This document shows positions 47,838 to 58,628 of a stretch of DNA of 64,000 bases, piece by piece. Source of the stretch: Sordariomycetes sp. S80-01Y (lineage: Eukaryota > Ascomycota > Sordariomycetes); the NCBI GenBank assembly GCA_037042185.1, contig JAXQJY010000030.1:930001-994000 (forward strand). Direction: 5' to 3'. Under the pieces are notes generated by a model. It was not told where the DNA came from, did not search any database, and saw nothing but the letters and a program-made list of their open reading frames with translations. Position numbers and translations under genes: made by a program. Numbering within the stretch: position 1 is the first letter of the stretch; each line of letters opens with the position of its first letter.

Positions 47838-48740
47838 ATGCCGTCTGGACACAGGACCTCCCCGAGCTCTGGTCGCAGGACCGAGTCCGGTTCGTCGCCT
47901 CGTCTTTTCTCGGTGCCCTCGCATACTGATGCGTATGCAGCCGACCCTGAGCTTATTGTCGACCTCACCACCCAACTCAACCAAGCTCGCGAGGACAGAG
48001 ACAAATACAAACGCCAGCTCGAGCAGACCAAGAGGCAGTCTTCCATCTCGGCCAACACCTCTGGCAACATTCGCCAGCCCTCTTCTGTCCAGGATCTCAA
48101 GGCCCAAGTCGAAGACTTGAAGCGGAGAAATGAGGATTCCGAGGACGAAGTCGAGCAGTGGAGGGCAGATTATGAAGCCCTCAAAAGAAAGCACCAGTCC
48201 ATCTACCAAGACTTTGAGGACCAGCTGGACCGTCTTCGAAGCGAGAATAACCATCTGCGAAGCGAGAACTCCGATCTCAAAAAGAAGAATGAGGATCTCC
48301 ACATCGCGTACAACTCCTTGAGCGCCAACTACAATTCTTCCATGACCTCCAAGCTGGCCGAGCGTCCCAAGGACCGCGGACAGAAGGAGTATCACGCTGA
48401 GGCAAGTCGCAGCAGCCGTGACAAGGAGAAGAAGCGCGACAAGGATAGCAAGCGCTTGTCTGATCGCTTCGAACATGACCGTGGCCGCGGTGCGGATCGG
48501 GAGCGCGACAGTCGCCCTCCTGTCACCAAGACAAAGCGACGAGACAGCTACATCGAACCCTTTGGCCCATCTAGTTCCGGTCGCGCTACCTCTCGAAGTC
48601 GTCAAGTGCCTCGCAATGCCGCCAACCTGAACCCCCTCGGCAGCCCCATCTACAGCAGCGGCAGTGGTGGTAGCGCTGTCGAAGATGGTGAAGACGGCAA
48701 CTATCACCCCTATCCTGTCGTCCACCACACTACCCGATAG
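47838..48740 (+). CDS. Coiled-coil protein, unknown function
   Basis: Single exon, 300 aa, starting at ATG (MPSGHRTSPSSG). A short Ser/Pro-rich head is followed by a continuous coiled coil (about residues 35-165; DLTTQLNQAREDRDKYKRQL, FEDQLDRLRSENNHLRSENS). A strongly charged Arg/Lys/Asp/Ser tail then contains RDKEKKRDKDSKR and RGRGADRERDSR, and a Gly/Ser-rich end. The charged tail resembles nuclear RS/RD-type proteins (inference). No recognisable catalytic domain. It is convincingly coding by its heptad pattern. Confidence 0.8.
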   Translation: MPSGHRTSPSSGRRTESGSSPRLFSVPSHTDAYAADPELIVDLTTQLNQAREDRDKYKRQLEQTKRQSSISANTSGNIRQPSSVQDLKAQVEDLKRRNEDSEDEVEQWRADYEALKRKHQSIYQDFEDQLDRLRSENNHLRSENSDLKKKNEDLHIAYNSLSANYNSSMTSKLAERPKDRGQKEYHAEASRSSRDKEKKRDKDSKRLSDRFEHDRGRGADRERDSRPPVTKTKRRDSYIEPFGPSSSGRATSRSRQVPRNAANLNPLGSPIYSSGSGGSAVEDGEDGNYHPYPVVHHTTR

Positions 48741-49281
48741 TTGGCCGATGCTGTTCCAACGGCTCTTATAAGTTTATACGGCTCACCGACGATACGGGAC
48801 GGGTCATGGATCCCATGTTCTCCACGGGTGGCTCACGCTCACCTGGGTCTCGTTGCACAGTCTTTGTATACGTTCCACGTACTGCGACTCTACCCCATCT
48901 GGAAATAGGCAGACATTAGCGTCCCTCCGGAAGCCACTTGTGCGCGTAGGCCGAAGAGTCACACCACGCCCGCTTCCGGTCCCGCTCCCTCGCAGGTGGG
49001 GCAGATGACTTACACGCTCCCGGACTTCTGCTTGGACTCGGCGTTCCGATATTGGAGTCGGCCTTCTACTTCCGAGTATTACTCCAACGCGGGGGGGGAT
49101 TTGACTTCATCCTCACCCTCTGTACTTCAAAAGGCGCCACCTCCTGCTCTGCGTCGGCGTTCATCCTTCACCATAGACATATCCTCCTTACGGAACCTTT
49201 TTAACCCACTTTTGGCCATATACCCCGAGCACAGTCTCAGGCCCCTTCCTCCGCATTATCATCTCTTCATCAATCAGCACC
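48741..49281. other. Intergenic
   Basis: 540 bp with the 3' UTR of the coiled-coil gene and a C/T-rich promoter for the PPOX-family gene; nothing else seen. Confidence 0.55.
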
Positions 49282-50082
49282 ATGAAACTACTTCCTGCCC
49301 TCACTCCTGATCTCTCATCTTGGGTCCAGGCTCAGCCCGTCTTCTTCACCGGCTCAGCCCCGACCCATGCACCCCACATCAACGTCTCTCCAAAGGGCCT
49401 CGCCGACAGCCATTTCGCCGTCTTAGACCCTAACACAGTCGCGTACATCGACCGCACCGGCTCCGGGTGCGAGACGATTGCTCACTCGTATGAGAACGGT
49501 CGTCTGTGCCTCATGTTCATGAGCTTCGGAAACACACCGCGCATTCTGCGCCTCTTCTGCAGATCCGAGATCGTCGAATGGGACGATTCTAGGTTCGGGG
49601 ACTTGGTCCGCAGAGTCTCTAAGGGAAAGCGGGAGGCATTTGACGGCGCAAGAGCGGTCATCGTGGCGCATGTCTGGCAAGTTCAGACGAGTTGCGGGTT
49701 CGGCGTACCTAGAGTCAAGAAGGCCATCTATGCACCTGAGGATGATGCGCCCTCGCAAGCGCTTGAGTCCATCCTTCAGCAAGGCCAAGACCCGGAGAAG
49801 CTCACTGAGCTATCCGTCTTTGAAACCCGACCCACGCTGGACCAGTGGGCGGGCTCTAAAGTCGAAGCCAGCAAGCTGTTTGAATACCAGAAGGCAAACA
49901 ACGTCACCAGTCTAGATGGGCTGCCGGGCCTCAAGACCGCGAGGCGAGATGCTGGCCAGTGGCTTGCACTAGTGGAATTGCAGGCATTCTTCGGAAGGCT
50001 GAGTCGGGAGAAGGGTGCCCTTATCTTTGGATTTTTGATGGGGGTTTTCGTGCTTGGTTTGTTGAGGGAGCTTGGTTTTTAA
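49282..50082 (+). CDS. Pyridoxamine 5'-phosphate oxidase-family protein
   Basis: Single exon, 266 aa. The N-terminal ~150 residues match the FMN-binding split-barrel PPOX family common in fungi: QPVFFTGSAP, HINVSPKG, SYENGRLCLMFMSF and RILRLFCRSEIVEWD. A C-terminal helix (ALIFGFLMGVFVLGLLREL) would anchor the protein to a membrane, unlike the soluble biosynthetic PNPOX. It is therefore probably not the vitamin B6 enzyme; the reaction is unknown. The start ATG has a good context (CACCATGAAA). Confidence 0.85.
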   Translation: MKLLPALTPDLSSWVQAQPVFFTGSAPTHAPHINVSPKGLADSHFAVLDPNTVAYIDRTGSGCETIAHSYENGRLCLMFMSFGNTPRILRLFCRSEIVEWDDSRFGDLVRRVSKGKREAFDGARAVIVAHVWQVQTSCGFGVPRVKKAIYAPEDDAPSQALESILQQGQDPEKLTELSVFETRPTLDQWAGSKVEASKLFEYQKANNVTSLDGLPGLKTARRDAGQWLALVELQAFFGRLSREKGALIFGFLMGVFVLGLLRELGF

Positions 50083-50868
50083 AAAGAAAGACAATGATAT
50101 AGATGAAGGAGATGATTTATAGCTTATGATTGGGGTGTTTACTATAGACTTTGCTTTTACATTGGATTTTAGCGACGGATACCTAGTTAGATGGTAAAAA
50201 ATACGTTGTACCAATTCCTGCAAGCCATCGTTTCTCGGTCCGATCAACTTGTGAAGTCTTGTCTGAACTTGCAGGGCTCTCGGCCGGACAAACCACAGTG
50301 ACGTGGGCACTGCAGCCTTTGAATGCGAGGTAGGACTTAGCTGGTATGTCCAACGTGTGACAACGGCAACGAGCTTCTTCTACTCCGCACGTATCGCTGC
50401 AATCTGGATTGAGCTGCTAGACCGTGGACATGCTATAAGGAACAAACCCCATTTCTTGCTTCTTCGTTTGACACCAAGGAATTTGTTGAACGTATGCTTA
50501 TGCAAGATGAAACGTTGGGCTCCGCGGCTGGCTTCACTTCCGATGGCTCAGCCCAACGAGAGAGCCCCTGCTGCAGGCGAGGCTGAATCTTGCCCAGCGG
50601 TCAGCAACCTATCACAGATCTTAATGCAACGGAATGCGCCCAGCTGCAGGTAGCAACTGGTGAAAGTGGTACGTCTGCGACCCCGCTTGTGCGTTCAGGC
50701 TGTGACTGGCGAGGCGCCAATCTCTGGAGAAGAAAGGGACTGCAACGTCCATATAGCGTTTCAACTTTGGCGACTCTTCATGCTTTCGGAGCTACTCACA
50801 TCCTCAAGTAGCTTGAGCGCTCTCGGATTCGTTCCCAATCTCCTATTCGCTCATTGAAAGGCTCAACA
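50083..50868. other. Intergenic, left border of accessory island
   Basis: No gene supported. Base composition becomes more AT-rich from here to about 62.8 kb than in the housekeeping block to the left (impression, not computed). Confidence 0.45.
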
Positions 50869-53800
50869 ATGTCGAAATCAGGGCAACTGTACCAAGATGT
50901 GCCAGAAGCGCCGCCACGCGTCCCAGATGGGGAATGGGACTACCTCACTGACCCTCGGGATGATCTCGACTACCCGAATATGACTTCTCCGGTTGGTTTC
51001 CCAGCCGGATGGGTAAATCATCAAATATATTCACAGGATGATGTGCCTCTCGGCAGCAGAGAATCCATCGGATACCCAGCCTCGCTTTCTGACCACTCGG
51101 CCAGACAAGGCAAGCTCGGAAGGTGGGATCTGATATTCAGATCTGAGGAATATTTCAAGACGCTTTTGATCTGCAAGGAGCCATTGTCGATGCTCGCTCT
51201 TGAGCCAATGCTGGATGAGGTTTATCTCATCGATATTGCTCCTAAGCTAGAGGTCTTTGGTGAGTATGCTGATTCTCCAAAGATCGCAATGTTTGGACGA
51301 ATCGCCGAGCAGAATGTCTTGATTATCATGACGGTAGATCAGACCGACGAAGCAATTGAACCCGCCTATATGAGAGCGCCTAGGTTATCTAAGTTCAATT
51401 TCTTCGAAACTGCGCTGTATGTCAGCATGGTGGGAGGAGCCCCTTCCCTGGACCATGACATACGTCTAGGGGACGTTGTTATTGCAACTGGCGACCACTT
51501 CATCGGTAGTGCTCCCGAGCTTTATACGTTGGGCGGCAAAGAAGACCAGAGTACGGCTCTCGATACAGCTCGTGTTGCAGAAGCCCTTGCTTCTTTGCAC
51601 GCAGACGAAACAGGCTGGGGTCAGATGTCCCAAAAGCCGGATCGTGGCACTGATCTCTTGTTCGAAAGTGATTATCACCATGCGAGCATTGACTCCTCTT
51701 GTCAGGACTGCGAACCGGCACGGCTCATACACAGGCCGCCACGAATCCGTGACGAGATACCCGTGGTTCACTACGGCAGAATAGCACAAACCGCTAACGT
51801 GGTTAAATACGGGCACATAAGAGAGAAGCTGCGTAAACAGTTCGACGTGCTTTCCTTTGAGTTAGGCTTGGGCCCTGCTTTGACAGGTCTCAGGAAGCGC
51901 GCAAAGATTGTGGCTATCCAGGGAATCAGCGACTATGCTGACTCCCACAAGAGCAAGATTTGGCGGAGTTACGCAGCAGCGGCGGCGGCAGCAACCGCAA
52001 AGGAGTACCTCGGCACCCTTGAGAATTCACCAAAACTGACACTTCCGGATATTCCGAGTAGGTTTCTTTGCTTTCTAGTACTACTTTCTCTCTCTGGAGC
52101 TTGAAGGCCTCGAAATCGTGACATTGCGTTTTTCTATCCTTAACCAAGCTACTTGCGATGATAACTAAGGATACGTATGACTTACATGTGTACAGAAGAG
52201 GAGATTCGTGACATGATTCTGGAGATACTGAATAATATTTTGGATCTAAAGCTCTCACAAGAGGGGTAAGAGGACTCAAACGGTATTTCATGTTTATCGC
52301 TGACATTTTTGCCACAAGGGAACTAACCCTCTCTACGGGTGACCCTATAACGCGCCTTTTCCCCCATGAGACAACCTCCAGAGGCCATAGCGAAACAGAC
52401 GAGAGTGATACATCATTTGGGAAACAACGCGACAAAGGAGATGTTGCTGGGGAGCATGCCCCGTCGGGTCCAGACTCGCTTGACAGCAACGAATTCGAAG
52501 TGGACTCCACCGACAGCCGAAATGATATGGAAAGCATATTCTCTACCGAATCCGCGCTTTCTACAGCTCCTTCCACTCAGCCTGGCACGATCGAGGAGTC
52601 TGCTAGCCAGTGGACGACACGGTGGCTACTAGAAGATCCAGAGCTGAAAGGTATGTATCCGGAAGCTCTCGAAAGAATTGGGCCCGAAAGATTTTGCAGA
52701 AACTTCGCAAGAATCCTGAAAAGGTTGAGCGAACACCTCAGAAGTGCTGCGTCGAACGAGGGACAGCGTCAAGCAGCTCTATTCGTGCGCAGATCACGCC
52801 AACGATTGGCGGGTGCCGTCCAGCAGCGACTCGAATCTTCCGACAGCTCCCGGATGGTTCCACCTCCAACCGAACTAGAAGATTCACGGGCGAGACAGCT
52901 CAACGAGTGGCTGAAAGCGCTGGCGCAAGAGCCTCAGGAACAGTTAACCACGCCGTTCGTGCGAGGACCCGAAGAACAAGATGCGGCAGATAGTTCGGAT
53001 TCAGAATCTGAAGCTCCAAGAGACGATTACCTGAGGAATCTTGAAGAGATAAAAGAATTTGTCTCGTCGCCAGAGGCTATCACGTTTATGCGACGAAATT
53101 TTCGGAAGTGGCTCGATGATGGCAAGCTTGAAGATATGGACCCACAGGAGGAACACCCCCTGACTGGAACTGGGGACCTGAATCAGGCAGCCGAAGTCCC
53201 ACTACAAGATCCAAAAGCTTCATGTGTAAGTTAGAGAGGATCTGAATCGCACATAAGGCAGCAGCTGACATTGCCGTACCAGGAGGCCGTGGGTCAAGCA
53301 TTCACACAAGAAGGGCCGCTTGACGCCGAATACGATGTAAGGCCTAACAGCAGAGTTTCAATACTGATCAATCAATTCAAAAGGACTTCAGAGCATGCTC
53401 TGGGGTTCAGTCTATCTTGGTGGCCTCTGAAACAACCAGAGGAAGAGCCGCGACCCGACTTTACCAGGGTCTACTCACAGTTGTCTGTTAGTCAAAATTC
53501 ACGTATGCCAGGAGCACTATGCTGACAGAAAAGTGCGGCTGGGAGACGTACAATGATGTGAAGACGTCTGAAGCAGAAGTGTGGTTCCCGAAGTTGAGTA
53601 AAGTAGACTCCCGAAGTCGAAGCCGGCATGCTGTCTTTGTCCGAAACACAAGTCTGTTGCAATGCCTCGCCCCGGAAGAGCTTAACTCGACGGATCAAAA
53701 AGTCTCAAAAGTCAACAAACCAGGTAAGACCCTACCATGTACAAACTCAACCGACAGGGCGCATCGGGATCTCACAACATATCCACAGGCACCCAGCCTC

Positions 53801-54702
53801 AGAGTACCCGGGCGTCAACACAGGCTCACCCTACAGGATCAGGCACAGCCGGGACTAAACAAAAGACTGAGCCTTCAAGTGCTAAAAGAACAGAGGACCT
53901 GGAAGACGAATCCCAGGATCGGTGTACAGCAACAGACCACCAAAATCACTCAAAGCCTGTAATATTCTTAACGACCGACATCGAGCCCAGAAAGCATAAA
54001 GCATGCGCCCGGTCTGTGGCCAAAGGCGCAGATGACAAGGCTACCATGTCAGAATTCTGGTCTACGTACCGCAGTCTCAGGCCTGGCTGGTTATGGGAGC
54101 CCACACGGATTAAGTTTTACCGGGTACGGTTCTAAGTTCGAATATGACAATAAACGTTCGGAGTCGCTGACAAATGGACATAGTTTGAAACCTTTTCATT
54201 TGATCTGAGGCTCGGGTCTCACAGGATAGAGCTGGACCGTACAGAGAACCGCTACCCAAGCGAAGAAGATCAAGACTATCACTTGTACTCGTTCAACCCT
54301 AAACCTTGGCCTAAGAAGGGGCTGTTCCCTGCCTCCGAGGTTCTTCACTTTCTTGAACATCCTCAAGAATGCGCAACAAGTCATCGTCTCAACCATAGAC
54401 TTCCTGCACGCTCAAGGGACCTCCCTACGTCAGGCGCTGACGACGTGGCCGACCATTGCCGCGAGGCATTCGGAATCCACGTCGAACAGGAGCTGCCCTT
54501 GCGAATTTTGATTCTTTCTTTGCTTCTAGTCTTTTTGGCTGTATTTGGAGGCACTGTATGGTTCATCCCATTCTGGCTGAACAATCACCCGGGTGATTTG
54601 CAGAATGCTACTGTTCCTATCGTCGTTGCTTCAGCGGTGGTTATGGGCGTCACAAGTATCTGCTTGGCGGTACTCTTCTTCAGACACCAAGTGGCTCGCT
54701 AG
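50869..54702 (+). CDS. PNP-like domain protein with twin transmembrane C-terminus
   Basis: Multi-exon: 50869..52057, 52196..52265, 52319..53225, 53283..~53490, ~53529..53723, 53789..54123 and 54184..54702, about 1140 aa. The fourth intron is unresolved: the only phase-correct choice near 53491..53528 is just 38 nt. The N-terminal ~380 residues are a nucleoside-phosphorylase-like domain as found on fungal NLRs: GRIAEQNVLI, HDIRLGDVVIA, LSFELGLGPAL and the signature IQGISDYADSHKSK (canonical VIRGICDYxDSHK). No NB-ARC or NACHT motif follows. Instead come an acidic Ser-rich region, an FSLSWWPL...KCGWETYNDV module seen in other fungal proteins, a Thr/Ser linker, and SFNPKPWPKKGLFPASEVL. Two helices close it (RILILSLLLVFLAVFGG and IVVASAVVMGVTSICLAVLFF). 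Codon use is less GC-biased than in its neighbours. A receptor-like or allorecognition role is inference only. Confidence 0.72.
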
Positions 54703-54899
54703 GGATTCCACTTCATTCACTATCTTACCCTTTGAAGGTTGAATCTGTTAGCAACAGATCTTGATGTCATGACGGTGATTCAATGGAGGTGTCTGGCCTT
54801 ACAAAGCTCTTTCTTCTCCACAGACATGTGAGCCTCACTCAGATCACTGCGCCGCTCCACACAGACAGGAAATTGCACCAGAAAAATCCAAAAGTCGTG

Positions 54900-55503
54900 T
54901 GACAGGTCAAGAGTGCAGCCGATTTTCTCAATGCCGCCGGTTGCGACGTTCAAACCAACTACATACAGGATTTCGCCTGCGCCAAGCGGCGACGCGGCAC
55001 GGCCAGCCTTCCTAATATATCAATGCAGATAAACGCTTCCCAGGATCCGGATGCCGTCTTCAACGGAAGTTTGGTCATTCGGAATTTTACATGAGGGTTT
55101 TTCTCCAGCTTTAGCCTGAACAACACAATGTCGTGCGAACCAACAACAGACACGCATCTGTGGTGGTTGACGCGGGGAACGTCTGGATCCGGTGTATCCG
55201 TTGCATCTCAGCATCGCATACGAGCAGCCCTTCGCGGGAATCCCTTTGCAGAAGGCGCTCCGTCAAGGTGTAGATCAGCACTTTCTACGTGTCGCACTGT
55301 CTTTGGCCAAGTGTCTTCCACACTGTTCTCGAGCATGGCCTGTCGTTGAAGCTTACCGGAGCACGCTCAGCGCGTTGGGAAGCTTCTGTGCAGGGGTGAG
55401 AGCGGTGGTGACGGTGTATATGGACACTCGAACACCAAAGCGGAAGCCACGTCGAGATGCGTCTGGAGTTTCTCCGTCCGCTATCACGTTCTTGATTCTC
55501 TAA
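54900..55503 (+). pseudogene. Unassigned gene relic
   Basis: One frame reads VKSAADFLNAAGCDVQ, then YIQDFACAKRRRGTAS and DPDAVFNGSLVIRNF before a stop near 55091. A second open stretch at 55192-55503 reads SIAYEQPFAGIPLQKALRQG, then HFLRVALSLAKCLPHC and WPVVEAYRSTLSAL. Both look protein-like, but no ATG or splice pattern unites them. I cannot name the family. The second part vaguely recalls the C-terminus of Zn2Cys6 regulators (weak). Confidence 0.3.
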
Positions 55504-56518
55504 TCCCTACGCGCGTTTCGCGTGGAGTAACATTTCGCCTTCGGGCTGCAGACGACGCACACGCAGTCACTTTAAGTAGACCGAGGTAACAGAGAACGTC
55601 TCATGGTGGTTGGAGAATCCCAGTCACTTTCATGCGAGATAAACAACTTACATCCACCCTTGACTGTGAAGTCATGACTGAGACAAGCTTCGAGGTAGAT
55701 CTGCCAACTTGAATGGCTCCATATTCTCCAAGTTCGACCCTAACGGTGTTGCCGGTCAGATATCTCATTACGATGTCCTACCGCCACTGTAGCTTTCATC
55801 TCCTCCCTCCTCTCTTGTGGGATTTGTTTGGCGAAGCCACTGGTCTAAGGCGTAGTCTCCGGCAATCAAGTGTCCCCTCATGCATTTACTTTCCATCAAT
55901 CTTCTCATTTATCTTTATTTTATTTTTATAAACTCTCACCCGAAGCGCGCCTGCAACCGGTCGCTGGCAATCCTACTCGTCGGAGCATGTTGGCACATCT
56001 TCACCTGCATCCAGAAGAGTGTGATAGGAAGACAGCACCAAGATCGGAGATCAATGAGAGTCCCATCGGCGTGACTGGGTGTGCTCAGGCCAAATGACAG
56101 CTGAATCCCCCATGTCAAAAAGACAACCCTGGACACAATCCTCTACCGACAGGGTGACAGTGGCCACCTATATGGAGAATGTCTCAGCTAGGACCGGATA
56201 GTGGGGCTCAAAGCTGAAAGGCTGGCAAGGCTAGTGAAATAGGAGGGTCTGTCACCCAAAGCGATGACCTGTCATTTGGGCATCGCAAGGCACCTGATGA
56301 AGAGCTCGGGCCCTGATGCAGTGATCAGAGTCAGGATCATCTAGTCGTGTCCACTCAGCTGTTCGCTTGGTAGGTGGCAGGCTGCTCAAAGATTTGTTGG
56401 TCGAAAAAGCCTGTAATCAAACTCCCAATAGGATACCGATTGGGTGGATGTGGCGCTTCCTAGTTCAAATACACGAACTGATGCTCTTCGATAGGGAGTC
56501 ATAGCTCGCTCTAGTGTA

Positions 56519-56990
56519 TTGAGCCCGGAAGAAAGCGTGGGCCTGAGGCTCTATCAAAACCTTCGTCCACTGGCCGTTCCGAGCCACGTATCTGCTTCGG
56601 AAGAGAGCTTGAGGGATTTAAACAAAGCAGGGGCTCAGAAGAACTACTGCAATATCATCAAGGGTGGTTGGATATTATGCGACGTGAGAGAAGGTGACCT
56701 TACATCCGAACTCCGCGACCAATACCAAGACATGCAACAGATCAGGCTAGATGCCCGCTTCAATAAGGCAAAGGTCCGCGCAGATCTCGAACCATTGCCA
56801 GTTTTCGCTTATCAAAGTTCCAAAGAGGACAACACCGCACGCCCGGAAGTCTCTCTCCGGCCAAGCCCCAGGAATGCCCTGCGGGAGTTTCCGCTGCCAA
56901 GGCATCGATGTACTGGTACATTGTCCAGATCTGGGCCCTCCGGGGCTCTCTGATGACCCTCGCAACCAACACGCCCACAAGAGGCATCCT
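56519..56990 (+). pseudogene. Unassigned gene relic upstream of MpaB copy 2
   Basis: Open frame without an ATG at its start, reading LRLYQNLRPLAVP, NYCNIIKGGWILCDVREGDL and RDQYQDMQQIRLDARFNKAK, with balanced composition to about 56900. No start codon, no donor or acceptor continuity and no family I recognise. Probably a remnant, or an exon of an undetected gene. Confidence 0.28.
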
Positions 56991-57224
56991 TGTTCTGACC
57001 GGTTTTCACTCTATGATGTCTCACCGTGGTGACCTGATGTCAGACGCAAGAAGGATGTTCGAATGCCTATGACTTGGGAGGAGGGGGAGGTTGTCGCAGG
57101 AAGTTGAGTCATGTCGCTCCATCGAGTCCTAGACTTCATTATCCAGTTCTCCTCAACGGCTTCACACTCACTTACACTTACACTTCCTTATACTACTTCA
57201 CAAATCTCGACCCATCGAAGAAAA

Positions 57225-58628
57225 ATGTCATCCCACAAAGTAGGCAACTATACGTTCCAATGGACCTCCCAGCATATGTCAAAAGAAGACGCCGAGGCTC
57301 TGAAATATCAATACGATGAGCTCGGAAGTCAAACTGCTACAAAGCTTCAAGAGATCGCCAAATCAGCGAAAGAAGGCTCTTCATCTTCGCTCCCATGTCA
57401 CATGGATCTTTATGGGTTGCTCAGAGACCATCGCCATGGGGACTCAACGCTTCAACAATTCTGGGAAGAGACGCATGCTGTCCCAGATTGGGTTGACTGG
57501 CAGCAGATCGAGCGCGGACAGAAGTTTCTTTACCGGTATGCCTTAGGGAACCTCATGGGCTTCGCCTTGCAAGGGTTCATGGGCGAGAACACTGCCGCGC
57601 CGGGCATCTCAGAGGTTTTGATCAGGACGGGAGGCTTCTCGACTCGGACACTTCTGCGACGCCTTTTCGAGACTTTTCAGTTTCTTCTGCAAGTGACAGA
57701 CTCGCTCGACTCTATCAAGCCTGGCGGCGATGGGCACGTCACGACCATCCGAGTCCGCCTCCTTCATTCCATGGTTCGCGAAAGGATCATGAGGATTGAG
57801 AATGCCCAAGGTGGCTATTTCGACATGAAAGAGCTTGGAGTTCCGGTCAGCACCGTGGGATCCATCCACTCCATTACCACCTTTAGCTGCAATCACTCCT
57901 GGTTGCAGCTCCCGTTCATGGGCGTCTATCCAACACAAGAAGAGACCACCGACTACATTGCTCTGTTCAGATACATTGCACACGTTATTGGTACGCCGAC
58001 CTCATACTTTGAAACGACAAGCAAGGCAAAAGCCACGATGGAGAGCATGCTCGTCAACGAGTTCCGTCTCAACGAAACCTCCCTGGTCGTGGCGCACAAC
58101 TTCATCCAGTGTTTGACAGATTTGCCGCCATTAAACGTCTCTGCTCAGTTCATAGAGGCTGGAAGTAGGAAGCTGAACGGAGACGAGTTTTGCGACAAAA
58201 TTGGTCTTGGCCGCCCTGGGGCCTACTCGTATGCCTGCTTCAGGGGGTTCTGCTGGCTAGTTCGCACACTAGCACTCCTACAGAAGTTCATTCCTGCTTT
58301 TGACCGGGCAGTCACCGGATACTTTAAGCGGGCTCTCCACGAAGCAGTCATCAAGAGCAAGAATGGTCTCTCTGGGGGGTCAAAACTGGAGTTCAAGCAC
58401 GTTCCACAAATGGGCAAGCTGGTTGGCAAGGAGAGTAATGATCGAGCTCCACCAATGTTTGTTCTTTCAAGACCAGTGGAAGCTTTTCTATTTGGTGTCT
58501 TTGTTTCTGTATGGTCTCTGGTTCTTTTGCTGTTGTTGATGGGTTACATGTTAGTTTCTAGTTACTCAGGAGGACTTGGAGTGGCACACTCACTCCACTG
58601 GATGGCATCGTTCGATATCTTGTCATGA
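57225..58628 (+). CDS. MpaB-type (DUF2236) oxygenase, copy 2
   Basis: Single exon, 467 aa, the same length as the copy at 20137-21597 but intronless. Conserved family blocks: VPDWVDWQQIERGQK, LIRTGGFSTRTLLRRL, SLDSIKPGG, RVRLLHSMVRERIM, YIALFRYIAHVIGTP and KLNGDEFCDKIGLGRP. The C-terminal helix VEAFLFGVFVSVWSLVLLLL suggests ER anchoring. The MPA-pathway member of this family oxidatively cleaves a prenyl chain; here the enzyme stands 1.4 kb upstream of a terpene synthase on the same strand, so a terpenoid substrate is a reasonable inference. The start MSSHKVGNY aligns with copy 1; an upstream in-frame ATG at 57111 has no conservation. Confidence 0.88.
   Translation: MSSHKVGNYTFQWTSQHMSKEDAEALKYQYDELGSQTATKLQEIAKSAKEGSSSSLPCHMDLYGLLRDHRHGDSTLQQFWEETHAVPDWVDWQQIERGQKFLYRYALGNLMGFALQGFMGENTAAPGISEVLIRTGGFSTRTLLRRLFETFQFLLQVTDSLDSIKPGGDGHVTTIRVRLLHSMVRERIMRIENAQGGYFDMKELGVPVSTVGSIHSITTFSCNHSWLQLPFMGVYPTQEETTDYIALFRYIAHVIGTPTSYFETTSKAKATMESMLVNEFRLNETSLVVAHNFIQCLTDLPPLNVSAQFIEAGSRKLNGDEFCDKIGLGRPGAYSYACFRGFCWLVRTLALLQKFIPAFDRAVTGYFKRALHEAVIKSKNGLSGGSKLEFKHVPQMGKLVGKESNDRAPPMFVLSRPVEAFLFGVFVSVWSLVLLLLLMGYMLVSSYSGGLGVAHSLHWMASFDILS

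Larger units (their letters stand above)
54703..57224. other. 2.5-kb intergenic with coding-like relics
   Basis: Between the PNP-type gene and MpaB copy 2, all on the plus strand. Two patches read as protein but make no complete gene (54900-55503 and 56519-56990, listed separately). The remainder is AT-rich and featureless. Confidence 0.45.

Noticed and set aside
53503-53528. GTATGC donor as the fourth intron of the PNP gene
   Set aside because: Keeps the phase, but the intron would be only 26 nt, below any plausible minimum. The 38-nt alternative is kept as tentative.
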